A DNA stretch of 64,000 nucleotides from Gordonia jinhuaensis (lineage in GTDB: Bacteria > Actinomycetota > Actinomycetes > Mycobacteriales > Mycobacteriaceae), in NCBI RefSeq assembly GCF_014639795.1, contig NZ_BMGC01000019.1, forward strand, positions 1 to 64,000. The letters run 5' to 3'. How positions within the stretch are numbered: the first letter of the stretch is position 1; the number at the start of each line of letters is the position of its first letter. Under the pieces are notes generated by a model, which was given only the letters and a program-made list of their open reading frames with translations, did no database searches and was not told where the DNA came from. Of the stretch, positions 52,789 through 62,063 are shown one piece after another. Both the position numbers and the translations under genes were made by a program.

Positions 52789-53910
52789 ATGTCCGAGCCG
52801 CGCAGCACAGGAGCACTCGACGACATCGTCGTCGCCGATTTCAGCCGGGTACTGGCCGGCCCGTATGCCACGATGCTGCTCGGCGACCTGGGGGCCGAGG
52901 TGATCAAGATCGAGCGACCCGGTTCCGGTGACGACACCCGCCAGTGGGGTCCGCCGCACGACTCCGACGGCGTGGCCACCTACTTCAACTCGGTGAACCG
53001 CAACAAGCGTTCGGTGGCCATCGACCTGGCGACCGAGGACGGCCGCGGCGAGGCCTTCGAGATCGCCACCCGCGCCGACGTGGTGATCGAGAACTTCCGC
53101 GCCGGCACGATGGAACGTCTCGGCCTGGGCTACGACGCGATCCGGGTGGTCAATCCCGGTGTGATCTACTGCTCGATCACCGGGTTCGGGCGCGCCGAGG
53201 GTGCGGTGCTCCCCGGCTACGACCTGCTGGTACAGGCGGTGGGCGGGCTGATGAGCGTCACCGGTCCTGACGCCGACACCCCCACCAAGGCCGGTGTCGC
53301 ATTGGTCGACGTGCTCACCGGAACCCATGCCCTCACTGGGATCCCCGCCGCGCTGCACCACCGCGATCGCACCGGCGAGGGCCAGCGGGTGGACCTCGAC
53401 CTGATGTCGGTGATGCTGTCCTCGCTGGTGAACCAGGCCTCGGCCCACCTCGGCGCGGGTGTGATCCCGCACGCGATGGGCAACCGTCATCCGAGTATCG
53501 CGCCCTACGAGGTGTTCGACACCGCCGACCGCCCGATCGCGCTGGCGGTCGGCAACGACAGGCAGTTCGGCTTGCTGGCCGAGGAGATCAGCGCGCCGGA
53601 GTTGACCACCGACCCGCGGTTCGCGACCAACCCGGCGCGAGTGGCTCACCGCGAGGAGCTGTGGGAGATCGTGTCGGGGCGACTGCGCACCGACACCGCC
53701 GACTCGTGGTTCGAGCGGTTGAGCGCACGCGGCGTCCCGGCCGGGCCGATCAACGACGTCTCCGAGGCGCTGGCCTTCGCTGAGAAGTTCGGGCTCGAAC
53801 CACTCGTCGACGTGCCAGGATCGGCGACCCCGCAAGTGCGCAACCCGATCACACTCTCGCGCACGCCGGCCACCTACCGGTCGGCGCCGCCGGGACTGGG
53901 TTCGAACTGA
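52789..53910 (+). CDS. CaiB/BaiF CoA-transferase family protein
   Basis: 373 residues of the class III (formyl-CoA transferase type) family. The N-terminal Rossmann-like part contains VVADFSRVLAGPYATMLLGDLGAEVIKIERPG and NRNKRSVAIDLAT. The catalytic Asp, which forms the enzyme-bound anhydride, is in AGVALVDVLTGTHAL. The family transfers CoA between carboxylates (oxalate, carnitine, bile acids, alpha-methyl acids). It is convergent with the pyruvate oxidase gene, and no clear substrate partner is adjacent. Confidence 0.92.
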   Translation: MSEPRSTGALDDIVVADFSRVLAGPYATMLLGDLGAEVIKIERPGSGDDTRQWGPPHDSDGVATYFNSVNRNKRSVAIDLATEDGRGEAFEIATRADVVIENFRAGTMERLGLGYDAIRVVNPGVIYCSITGFGRAEGAVLPGYDLLVQAVGGLMSVTGPDADTPTKAGVALVDVLTGTHALTGIPAALHHRDRTGEGQRVDLDLMSVMLSSLVNQASAHLGAGVIPHAMGNRHPSIAPYEVFDTADRPIALAVGNDRQFGLLAEEISAPELTTDPRFATNPARVAHREELWEIVSGRLRTDTADSWFERLSARGVPAGPINDVSEALAFAEKFGLEPLVDVPGSATPQVRNPITLSRTPATYRSAPPGLGSN

Positions 53911-53934
53911 CACACCCCCGGCGCGCTGTGGCTC

Positions 53935-55671
53935 TCAGAGCAATTTGACGTTGTCGAGACCCTCATGCACGACCTCGCCGAGTTCACCGTGAGTGATGCG
54001 TGTGAAGACACTCAAGGTGAAGTCCTTGGCCATCTCCGGTGACAGTGACGACGGAATCGCCAGCGCGTACTTGTCCACCAGCACGTCGAGCACCACCGGC
54101 CCACCGCGGTGTGCGAGGGCTTCGGCCACCTGGTCGCGCAGCCGAGCGGGATCCTCGGCGCGAATCCCCTTGGCGCCCATGGCCGTTGCGATCGCCGCAT
54201 AATCAGTACTCGGGATGTCGGTACCCCACGGCGCCAGCCCGGCTTCCTGCTGTTCGATGTTGACGAAGTCGAGCTGCGAGTTGTTGAGCACCACATGCAC
54301 CACCGGCGAACGATGTGCGACCTCGGTGAGCAGATCGCTGATGCCCAGCATGGAGAATCCGCCGTCGCCGCACATCGCCACCACCTGTCGGCCCGGCAAC
54401 GCCTTGGTGGCACCGAAGGCGTAGGGCGAGGCGTCGGCCATCGATGCCCACGAATACGACCCAATCTGCTGTCGCTGCCCGCCGAACGTCATCTGATGGG
54501 CCACCCAGATCACCGCGGTGCCGGTGTCGACGGTGACGATCGCATCGTCGTCGAGTTGCTCATCGAGCAGCGCGGCGAGGTACTCGGGCCGGATCGGTGA
54601 ACGGGTCTCGCCGTCATCGACGTAGTGGCGCAGGCGTTTACGCCACCGCGCAGTGATCTTGGTTGCCTTGGCGAGGAAGTCATCGTCGGACTTCTGGGTG
54701 ACCCGCGGGGTGAGTTTGTCCACGAAGGCTCCGACGTCGGCGTGCACGGCCTGGGCCACCGCGACGCGGCGGCCAAGATGCGATGGGTCGACGTCCACCT
54801 GCACGATCGTGGCGTTGCCGCGGTCGAGGAATCCGGGGAACGGGAAGTCGGTGCCGAGCATGAGGATCACCTCGGCCTCGGTGATGCAGTGGTGACAGGC
54901 GCCGTAGCCCAGGAGTCCGGTCATGCCCACGGCGTTCGGTGTGATGGTCTCCAGCCAGTTCTTGCCCTTGAGCGAGTAGCCGACCGGCGCTTTGATCCGG
55001 TCCGACAGGGCCGCAACCGCGTCGGCGGCGTCACGACAGCCCTCGCCGCCGAAGATCAGCACCTTGCGTGCGCCGTTGATCAGCTGCGCGACCGCATCGA
55101 CATCGGAGTCGGCGGGTACCACGGTCGATTCGGCGGGCCGGGTGTAGGACAGCGGCTCGTCCAGCGGCGAGTCGGCGCTCGCCACGTCTCCCGGTAGTGC
55201 GATGACCGTGGGCCCGTGTTGTTGCAGCGAGATGGTGACGGCCTGCTCGAACACCGCGCGGGCCTGCGTGGGATTCACCGCGCGCCCGGTGTAGAGCGAG
55301 GCGGGCCGGAACAGGTCGTACGGACTGATCTCCTCGACTGCCGCAGTGTCGATGATGCTGGTCTCCACGTCGCCGGCGATCGCGATGACGCTACTGCGCT
55401 CGTGTTTGGCGTCCAGCAGACCGTTGAGCAGATGGGTCACGCCGGGGCCGGCGGTGCCGCAGACGGCGACCGGACCACCCGACAGTCGTGCGTCGGCCGA
55501 GGCGGCGAACGCACCCCACTCCTCGTGACGGACGTGGACGAACTCGATCTCGTCGCGTTTGGACAACGCTGCGATGGTGGGATTCAGTGCATCGCCGACG
55601 ATGCCGTAGCACCGTCGAACTCCCGCGTCTATCAACATGTTCCACAGATCATCGGCCACGGTGCGTGCCAT
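53935..55671 (-). CDS. poxB: Pyruvate oxidase / pyruvate:quinone oxidoreductase (TPP-dependent)
   Basis: 578 residues with three TPP-family domains. The catalytic Glu is in FVHVRHEEWGAFAASADARL, the FAD/central domain has VLIFGGEGCRDAADAV, and the TPP-Mg motif is CGDGGFSMLGISDLLTEVAHRSP followed by VVLNNSQLDFVNIEQQ. The length and the HEEWGA and NNSQLDFV signatures match PoxB rather than acetolactate synthase. It converts pyruvate to acetate and CO2 at the membrane. The C-terminal segment would be the quinone and lipid-binding end. The start ATG is at 55671. Confidence 0.9.
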   Translation of the reverse strand: MARTVADDLWNMLIDAGVRRCYGIVGDALNPTIAALSKRDEIEFVHVRHEEWGAFAASADARLSGGPVAVCGTAGPGVTHLLNGLLDAKHERSSVIAIAGDVETSIIDTAAVEEISPYDLFRPASLYTGRAVNPTQARAVFEQAVTISLQQHGPTVIALPGDVASADSPLDEPLSYTRPAESTVVPADSDVDAVAQLINGARKVLIFGGEGCRDAADAVAALSDRIKAPVGYSLKGKNWLETITPNAVGMTGLLGYGACHHCITEAEVILMLGTDFPFPGFLDRGNATIVQVDVDPSHLGRRVAVAQAVHADVGAFVDKLTPRVTQKSDDDFLAKATKITARWRKRLRHYVDDGETRSPIRPEYLAALLDEQLDDDAIVTVDTGTAVIWVAHQMTFGGQRQQIGSYSWASMADASPYAFGATKALPGRQVVAMCGDGGFSMLGISDLLTEVAHRSPVVHVVLNNSQLDFVNIEQQEAGLAPWGTDIPSTDYAAIATAMGAKGIRAEDPARLRDQVAEALAHRGGPVVLDVLVDKYALAIPSSLSPEMAKDFTLSVFTRITHGELGEVVHEGLDNVKLL

Positions 55672-55992
55672 CGGTCATCTCCTCGGATTCGGTTGTCGCG
55701 TCCGGCATCGCACCGTCGGTGCAAGGTGTGGTGCCACCTTCGACGCTAGGTCGGGGCGGACGGCTCGGCAAAGATCCGTAGCTCACGCCCGAGATGGGCG
55801 ATTTGAGATCGCGCACGTCGCGGCTCCGCGCGGGGTATCACAGCGCTCCCACACGCCGCTGTCCGGCTAGTTAACGTCACCGTCATACTTCCTTACTGAT
55901 TCGTAACCGATTTCGGTTGACGTTGCCGCAGGTCAGGCAGCACTCTCTTAATCGAATCCCATTCGGTTTACTTCACCCCGAGGAACGCTCCC
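55672..55992. other. 321-base divergent region between poxB and the APC permease gene
   Basis: It contains AACCGA-TT-TCGGTT (55905-55918), a perfect six-base dyad, and AT-richer DNA (55870-55975) that probably carries the permease promoter. No coding frame was supported. The dyad may bind the TetR regulator encoded at 59309, which is speculative. Confidence 0.45.
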
Positions 55993-57639
55993 ATGACGAC
56001 ATCCGACGCCGCGGCCACTTCACCGGCCACCAACGGCACGTCGACCGCACTGAAAGAAGGCGTGCTCGGCGCCCCCGGTATCGCCTTCATGGTCATCGCC
56101 GCCGCTGCGCCTCTGATGGTGATGGCCGGCGTCGCCCCGCTGGCCCTGTCCATCGCCGGCGCCGGCGCACCGGCTGCTTACCTCGGCGCCGGTATCGCCT
56201 TCGCGATCTTCGCCGTGGCATTCATGGCGATGACCCGCCGCACCGGCGGCAGCGGGGCGTTCTACTCCTACGTGACCCTCGGACTCGGCAAACATCTCGG
56301 CCTGGGCGCCGGCTTCGTGGCGCTGCTGTCCTACAACGCGCTGCAGATCGGCGTGTTCGGGTTGATGGCGGTGCAGGAGCAGGACGCGCTCGCGCGACTG
56401 TTCCACATTCATATCTCCTGGCCGTGGCTCGCGCTGATCTCGATCGTGCTGGTGTGGGCGATCGGGCGGCGCGGCATCGAGGTGGGGGCGAAATTGCTCG
56501 GCGTGCTCCTGGTACTCGAGTCGGGAATCCTTGCGGTGCTGGCCGTGTCGATTCTGTTCCATGTCGGCATCTCCGGTATCGGCTTCGACTCCTTCCACCC
56601 CTCGGCGATGACCACCCCGGGTATGGCCGCCACGCTGGGAACGGCGTTCGCGGCGTTCATGGGCTTCGAGTCGACCGCGCTCTACCGTCGCGAAGCCCGC
56701 GACCCCGAGCGCACCATCCCGCGCGCCACCTACGTCGCGGTGGGGTTCATGGCCATCTTCTACTGCTTCGTGGTGTGGGCCATCGTGCAGGGCTTCGGTG
56801 CGGCGAACGTCCAGGAGGCCGCCTCCAAAGACATTGCCGGCCTGTTCTTCTCCGCGATGCAGACCTATGTGGGGACGTGGGCCTCAGATCTCATGTCGGT
56901 GCTGATCGTCACCTCGACACTGGCCTCGCAGATCGCCTTCTACAACGCGATCACCCGCTACACCTACTCGCTGGCCAACGACGGCGTGCTGCCGAAGGCA
57001 CTGGGCACCACCCACCCGCGCTTTCTCTCGCCCTCACGCGCCGGCGATGTCCAGGCGATCTTCGCCATCGTCGTGGTGGGTGCCTTCACCCTCGCCGGCG
57101 CCGACCCCTACTACAAGCTGTTCATCCTCGTGAACACCCCGGGCATCGTGGGCATCATCGCGCTGCAGGCGATCACCGCCGTCGCGGTGGTGAGCTACCT
57201 GGTGCGCACCCGGCATCAGGGACTCGACCTCAAGGGGATCGTGGCCGGCGTCGTCGCATCGATCGTGCTCATCTTGTCGCTGTGGGTGCTGGTGGCCAAC
57301 CTCGACATGTTCTCGATGGGCTCGACGGCCCTCAACGCCGCCCTGTCGGGATCAGTCCTGGCGGTACTGATCGCCGGAATCATTGCCGCACAGCTGTTCC
57401 GGGTCCGCCGCCCGCGGGTCTATGAGCAGATCGGCCGTGATCACGACTCCGAGACGGCGGCCACCACCACATCCGACACGTCCCTCTCCCCGGTCGGTCG
57501 CGGCCGGGGATCACCGACACCGAAACCGACGAACTCGAGGCAACCGTATGAGCACCCCCGACCTGATCCTGCACGCCGGCGCGATCCACACGATGCTCGC
57601 CGAGGAGGCACCGGCGACGTCGCTGGCGATCGAGGGTGA
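55993..57639 (+). CDS. APC-superfamily amino acid/amine permease
   Basis: 548 residues with about twelve membrane helices. The APC signature region is APGIAFMVIAAAAPLMVMAGVAPLALSIAGAG, followed by MTRRTGGSGAFYSYVTLGLGKHLGLGAGF and GFESTALYRREARDPERTIPRATY. The last 90 residues are hydrophilic and the final 30 overlap the next gene by 92 bases, so the natural C-terminus may be earlier (possible indel). It should import an amino acid, amide or amine used by the downstream amidohydrolase. Confidence 0.87.
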   Translation: MTTSDAAATSPATNGTSTALKEGVLGAPGIAFMVIAAAAPLMVMAGVAPLALSIAGAGAPAAYLGAGIAFAIFAVAFMAMTRRTGGSGAFYSYVTLGLGKHLGLGAGFVALLSYNALQIGVFGLMAVQEQDALARLFHIHISWPWLALISIVLVWAIGRRGIEVGAKLLGVLLVLESGILAVLAVSILFHVGISGIGFDSFHPSAMTTPGMAATLGTAFAAFMGFESTALYRREARDPERTIPRATYVAVGFMAIFYCFVVWAIVQGFGAANVQEAASKDIAGLFFSAMQTYVGTWASDLMSVLIVTSTLASQIAFYNAITRYTYSLANDGVLPKALGTTHPRFLSPSRAGDVQAIFAIVVVGAFTLAGADPYYKLFILVNTPGIVGIIALQAITAVAVVSYLVRTRHQGLDLKGIVAGVVASIVLILSLWVLVANLDMFSMGSTALNAALSGSVLAVLIAGIIAAQLFRVRRPRVYEQIGRDHDSETAATTTSDTSLSPVGRGRGSPTPKPTNSRQPYEHPRPDPARRRDPHDARRGGTGDVAGDRG

Positions 57640-59158
57640 CACCATCGTCGCCGTCGGAGATCGCGACTCCATCGATGCGTTGCGGGGAGCGAGCACCGAG
57701 GTCACCGATCTCGGATCGGCCGTTCTCACACCGGGAATGGTCGACGGACACATCCATCCGGTGATGGGCATCGCGATGACCGCCGGTGTGGACCTGTCGA
57801 ATGTCTGCGATCTCGACGGCTTCATGGCCGCCCTGCAGGCAGCACCGGTGGTGGATGGCTGGATCCGCGGCTGGGGCTTGGACCCCAACACCTTCGGCAC
57901 CCGACCGGTGACCAACGAGCCGATCCACCGTGCCGTGGGCACCGACATCCCCGTCGCGATCGTGATGTTCGACGCTCACGCTCTGCTCGCCAGCGATGCC
58001 GCCCTGGCCGCGGCCGGTGTCACCGGGCCGCGAGGCTTTGCCGGCAACTCCGAGATCGTCTGCGACGACAACGGACGGCCCACCGGGCACCTGCTGGAGA
58101 TGGAGGCCATGACGATCGTCCAGGCGATCATGCCCCCCGACGCTCCCGGCGCGCGACGGCGGCGACTCCGTGAACTCTTCGAGTCGATGGCCGCAGTGGG
58201 CATCACCTCGGGTAACGCGATGGACTTCGAGGACGACAGCGCCGAGCTGATGGCATCACTGGACTCCGACGACGAGCTGGCGATCCGGGTTCGGTTTGCT
58301 CCCTTCTGTTTTCCCGGCTTCGGCCGCGACATGCTCGAACACATCGTGGAACAGCAGAAACTCGGCGGACGCCGCTGGCAGGTCGACGGCGTGAAGTTCA
58401 TGATCGACGGGACGATCGACGGTGGCACCGCCTGGCTCGAGGAGGCCGACACCCACGGGGAGTCGACCGCGCCGTTCTGGCCCGAACCCGCCGAATACCG
58501 TGCGGCCGTGTCGTTCTTGGCCTCACACGGCGTGCCGACGGTGACCCATGCAATCGGCGACGCCGGGATCCGCTATGCGCTGGCGACGCTCGAATCCGCC
58601 GGTCCGTCACGCTCGGGCGCACACCACCGCATCGAGCACATCGAGACCCTTCCCGACGACCTGGTGGGCGAGTTCGCGCGTATCGGAGTGGTCGCGAGCA
58701 TGCAGCCCACCCACTGCACCCACTACACGCGCGCCGACCAGTCCGACAACTGGTCTCAGCGGCTGGGACCCCAACGCGCCGGTCGCGCCTGGCGCACCCG
58801 CGACATCCGGGACACCGGCGCGACACTTGCTCTCGGATCCGATTGGCCCATCGCACCGTTCGATCCCCGAGCGATCATGGCCGATGCCCGGCTACGGCGC
58901 CGTGCCGGGCATCACGACGAGAGTCCGATCGTCCCCGAACAGGCACTGACCGCCCGGATGGCACTGGAGGGCTACACCTCCCACGCCGCCGCCGCCGAAG
59001 GCGTGCTCGGTCGGGCAGGTGTGTTGGCCCCGGGTGCCCGTGCCGACATCGCCGCCTTCGCCGTCGACCCGCTGGTCGCGCCGCCCGACGAGGTCGCCGA
59101 CACGCCGGTGGTGGCCACCGTGATGGGCGGGTCGTTCACCCACCGCCTCGAGATGTGA
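57548..59158 (+). CDS. Amidohydrolase family protein (YtcJ-like), second copy
   Basis: 536 residues. The HxH metal motif is MVDGHIHPVMGIA, the Lys-type strand VKFMIDGTIDGGTAWLEE, then THAIGDAGIRYALATL, HHRIEHIETLPDDL and LGSDWPIAPFDPRAIM for the remaining ligands. It belongs to the same branch as the protein at 50552, with different loops. The ATG at 57548 has GAGG about nine bases upstream and overlaps the permease gene by 92 bases. Together with the APC permease and a TetR gene downstream it forms an uptake and hydrolysis unit of unknown substrate. Confidence 0.88.
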   Translation: MSTPDLILHAGAIHTMLAEEAPATSLAIEGDTIVAVGDRDSIDALRGASTEVTDLGSAVLTPGMVDGHIHPVMGIAMTAGVDLSNVCDLDGFMAALQAAPVVDGWIRGWGLDPNTFGTRPVTNEPIHRAVGTDIPVAIVMFDAHALLASDAALAAAGVTGPRGFAGNSEIVCDDNGRPTGHLLEMEAMTIVQAIMPPDAPGARRRRLRELFESMAAVGITSGNAMDFEDDSAELMASLDSDDELAIRVRFAPFCFPGFGRDMLEHIVEQQKLGGRRWQVDGVKFMIDGTIDGGTAWLEEADTHGESTAPFWPEPAEYRAAVSFLASHGVPTVTHAIGDAGIRYALATLESAGPSRSGAHHRIEHIETLPDDLVGEFARIGVVASMQPTHCTHYTRADQSDNWSQRLGPQRAGRAWRTRDIRDTGATLALGSDWPIAPFDPRAIMADARLRRRAGHHDESPIVPEQALTARMALEGYTSHAAAAEGVLGRAGVLAPGARADIAAFAVDPLVAPPDEVADTPVVATVMGGSFTHRLEM

Positions 59159-59308
59159 GATCGCGCGCGCGGGTCGGGGCACGGGGACTCTATTGTCCCG
59201 CGACCCCGGCCGGCGCGCTTAGACTGCAGGCCCGGCCGTCGTCGGCATGCGCCGATCCACGCTGATGACACGCCCGCCGATGAACGCACCAGACGAGCAG
59301 GAGGCCCG

Positions 59309-60007
59309 ATGGGACGCCCGAGATCGCCGTTGCTCGACACCGACCGCATCGCCGCCGCCGCGATGTCGGCCATCGACGAACGCGGCATGTTCACCATGCC
59401 CGGGCTCGCTCGCGACCTCGGCGTCGCGGTCTCCTCGCTGTATCACCACGTGAGCGGGCGCGACCAGATCCTGGAGATGGTGCGCGGGACGCTGCTCAAC
59501 ACCCAGCTCAGCGGCATCGACGACGACGCCCCCTGGCAGGAGACGTTGCGTCGGTGGGTATGTGAATACCGGGACGTATTCGGCTCGCATCCGGAACTGG
59601 TCCGGCTGCTCACGGCGCAGACGGTGTCGAATCCGGGGATCGTGTCACTGTATGACCGGATCTCGAAGCTATTGGAGGACAACGGTTTCCGAGTCGAATC
59701 GATTTTGCATGTGATCACCCTCCTCGACGACTTCGCGCTGGGCGCCGCACTGGATATGGCCGCACCCGACGTGGTGTGGGATACCTCTGGCCTGCCCGCC
59801 GACGCACCATTGGCCAGGGCTGCAGCCGCAGTACCGAGCGGACGGCAACGCGCCGACGGCGCCTTCGAGTTGGGTCTGGACATCGTCATCGCCGGACTCG
59901 AACGATTCCGTGACGCCGGACTGGACACCTCGCGCGGCGCTGCCGGATCGGGCGCCGGGTCCAGCCTCGGGTCGGATGTCGAGTCAGGAATGCCGACCCG
60001 TCGCTAG
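59309..60007 (+). CDS. TetR-family transcriptional regulator (TetR_C type)
   Basis: 232 residues. The helix-turn-helix is LDTDRIAAAAMSAIDERGMFTMPGLARDLGVAVSSLYHHVSGRDQILEMVRG. The ligand domain with WRR-type helix (WQETLRRWVCEYRDVFGSHPELVRLL) and LLDDFALGAALD is typical of the TetR_C subgroup. It follows the permease/amidohydrolase pair by 150 bases and probably regulates them. It is convergent with, and overlaps by four bases, the DICT-domain gene. Confidence 0.9.
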   Translation: MGRPRSPLLDTDRIAAAAMSAIDERGMFTMPGLARDLGVAVSSLYHHVSGRDQILEMVRGTLLNTQLSGIDDDAPWQETLRRWVCEYRDVFGSHPELVRLLTAQTVSNPGIVSLYDRISKLLEDNGFRVESILHVITLLDDFALGAALDMAAPDVVWDTSGLPADAPLARAAAAVPSGRQRADGAFELGLDIVIAGLERFRDAGLDTSRGAAGSGAGSSLGSDVESGMPTRR

Positions 60008-61349
60008 ACGAAACGCGACAGGATCACGTACATCGCCTTGGTGACCAGCTCGCGATCGTAGGTCTGCACGAAGTCGAATGTGCGCTCCATCTCGCCGACG
60101 GCGTCCTCGCGGCGGTCACGCGCCGACAACATCGCCGTGAAATGCGGGCCACCACCACCACGGTCCACTCGCGGACCAGCGGATCGTCGCCGCTCAACGG
60201 CGCATGCCGGACATCGCCGTCGCGCATGCTGCTCATCCCGACCCCGTAGACGCCAACGAAGCCGGCGGCCTGGGCGACGTTGTTCCAGCGACGTGCCGTG
60301 CGCGACGTGTAGTTCTCGACACGCTGGAACGTCCCGAGCACGACGGTCGCACCATCGCGCATCGCGTGTTGTTCGAGCGACTTGCTCATCGCCAGCAGGG
60401 CTCGCTTCGATCCGACACGCGATGGCAGGCGTTGGCCCACCAGGTCGAACGGCGTGACGTGCCCGCCGGTGTCGAGCGCGACCCGACGTTCGGGCAGCGG
60501 CGCGAGGTGTGTGCAGTCGATGTCGGCGACCGTCGTCGGCGAGGTGAAGAGCGCGCCGATGGCATGCGTCGCACCGATCGTGCGGGCGGTGACAAGGGTG
60601 CACTCGTCGTCGACTCCGTCGGCGATCAGATATACGCCCGGGTTACGCTCGGCGAAGGCACCGAGTGCGTGACTCAACCGGCCGACACCGGATTCGGTTC
60701 TGCCGGTGAGAAACTCGGACCCGATCAGAATCATGTCGGGTTCGGTCACCGAGAGCATCATCGCCGATCGATCCGGGTCCGAGAGCCGACCGAGACAGAT
60801 CAGGTGACCGGCTGCGCGCGCCTTCGCGATCTGTTCGACCACGCGTTGCAGATCAGCATTGAACGCATCCGGCACCACCATCGCCACCGCGACGGCCTCG
60901 GCGTGAGCGGTGATCTCCGACGGGTCAGACACCGCATCGAGATCGTAGGTGACCAGCAACGGCAGCACCCGCGCGAACGCCCGAGCCGCCGGACCATTCG
61001 CGTACTCCCACTTGCGCTCGTCGAGTGCGGACTGTTGTTCCATCAGTCGTGCCGCGCGCCGGATGTCGTGGGCCGTGGACAGCCCGCCACCGACCGGACC
61101 CGCGAACTCCAGCGAGACTGCCATCACGGCCCGGTCCGCCAAGCGCACCACCGGGGCGAAACGCGGAGTGATGTCTAGGGAATCGAGCAACGTCGAGTCG
61201 ACCGCCGGAATCGACGGCTCGTGGTGTCCGGCATTCGCCAGCGCCGGGATCCGACGCCCGCCCGCGGCGGACTGTGTCCCTCGAGAAGGATCGTCCGGCT
61301 CGTGGAATTCGTCGGGCTCGTGGGTCTCGTCGGGGTTGATGACAGACAC
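60004..61349 (-). pseudogene. DICT-domain sensory protein, frameshifted near the 3' end
   Basis: About 448 residues if restored. It begins at a GTG (61349) after GAGGAGG. The N-terminal 50 residues are acidic, the central part is EAL-like (FAPVVRLADRAVMAVSLEFAG...AVAMVVPDAFNADLQRVVEQI...PDMILIGSEFL), and the last 130 residues are DICT-like (GSKRALLAMSKSLEQHAMRDGATVVLGTFQRVENYTSRTARRWNNVA). After EWTVVVV the frame changes to out-of-frame residues, stopping at 60024. The expected ending (HFTAMLSARDRREDAVGEMERTFDF...ILSRFV) is in the neighbouring frame to 60004. One base appears to be missing within GTGGTGGTGGTGG at about 60148-60162. It could be an assembly error. Confidence 0.75.
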
Positions 61350-61414
61350 CGCAGCGCCTCCTCGTCCAGAGAGGACGGTGCATGAGACCTGCAGGAGTGC
61401 GCCCGGATTTGACG

Positions 61415-61756
61415 CTATAGCTTGGCCAGAAGCACGACCGTCGTCCCAGCGAGTATAACGAAGAATCCGATCACGGCCGCGGTGACCCAGACGGATCCGA
61501 ACACCGGCAGGGCGACGATGAACGCAGCGGTCAGCAGTGCCAGCGCGAACACGAACCCCGCGACCCACCCGCGCTCGGCGTGGTCGCTCACCCGGGTGTG
61601 CTCGGTGGCCTGAGCGTTGGCCTGGTCGGTGAACGGGGCCGGCGACACCGATCGGGTCTGCGGGGATGACGACTGGGCTCGTGACCCACGCAACGCTCGT
61701 CCGAACGGTAGCGGTCGTCCGGGAAGAACTGATTTTCCTGGCAGAACTGTGGCCAT
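61415..61756 (-). CDS. Small membrane protein of unknown function
   Basis: 113 residues from an ATG preceded by AGGAGG. An N-terminal hydrophilic region of about 60 residues (basic, then Ser/Thr/Gln-rich) precedes two membrane helices (about 65-85 and 88-110, GFVFALALLTAAFIVALPVF and VTAAVIGFFVILAGTTVVLL). No family was recognised. It is on the same strand as, and upstream of, the DICT-domain gene, with 65 bases between them. Confidence 0.65.
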   Translation of the reverse strand: MATVLPGKSVLPGRPLPFGRALRGSRAQSSSPQTRSVSPAPFTDQANAQATEHTRVSDHAERGWVAGFVFALALLTAAFIVALPVFGSVWVTAAVIGFFVILAGTTVVLLAKL

Positions 61757-62063
61757 ATCGCCTCCTGTGAGGACATCACCGCCGGGTCGGACGACAGATG
61801 AGAGGTGTCTGGGCTTGCGTCGCGTCCGGTTCGGCATTCGCCCAAGGGGTGCAGACGAGTGACTTGAAGAAATCGCCGGATCGCTGTGAGTGTCTACAAC
61901 GTAGCCCCGCGTCCGTCGCCGAGAGAACCCCTCCATTCGTATCGAGACCCAACTGCGATTGGGTCACGCTCTGATAACGCCGCATTCGCCCCACCACGCG
62001 GCCGATTTGGGTTCGTCTGTCCGAATGACACCCTCGGACGACCTTCCGGATTACGCTCCGAAT
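61757..62063. other. 307-base divergent region between small membrane protein and lipase
   Basis: It holds a perfect dyad GACCCAA-N6-TTGGGTC (61946-61965), a candidate operator, about 98 bases before the lipase start. No coding frame was supported. Promoters for both divergent genes must be here. Confidence 0.5.
61946..61965. promoter_or_regulatory. Perfect seven-base dyad in the lipase upstream region
   Basis: GACCCAA, six bases, TTGGGTC. It lies in the divergent gap between the small membrane protein gene (61756) and the lipase gene (62064). No neighbouring regulator is obvious; TetR-type sites often have this shape. Confidence 0.4.

Noticed and set aside
53935-55671. Acetolactate synthase
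   Set aside because: The HEEWGAF and NNSQLDFVNIEQQ signatures and length match pyruvate oxidase, and no small subunit gene is present.
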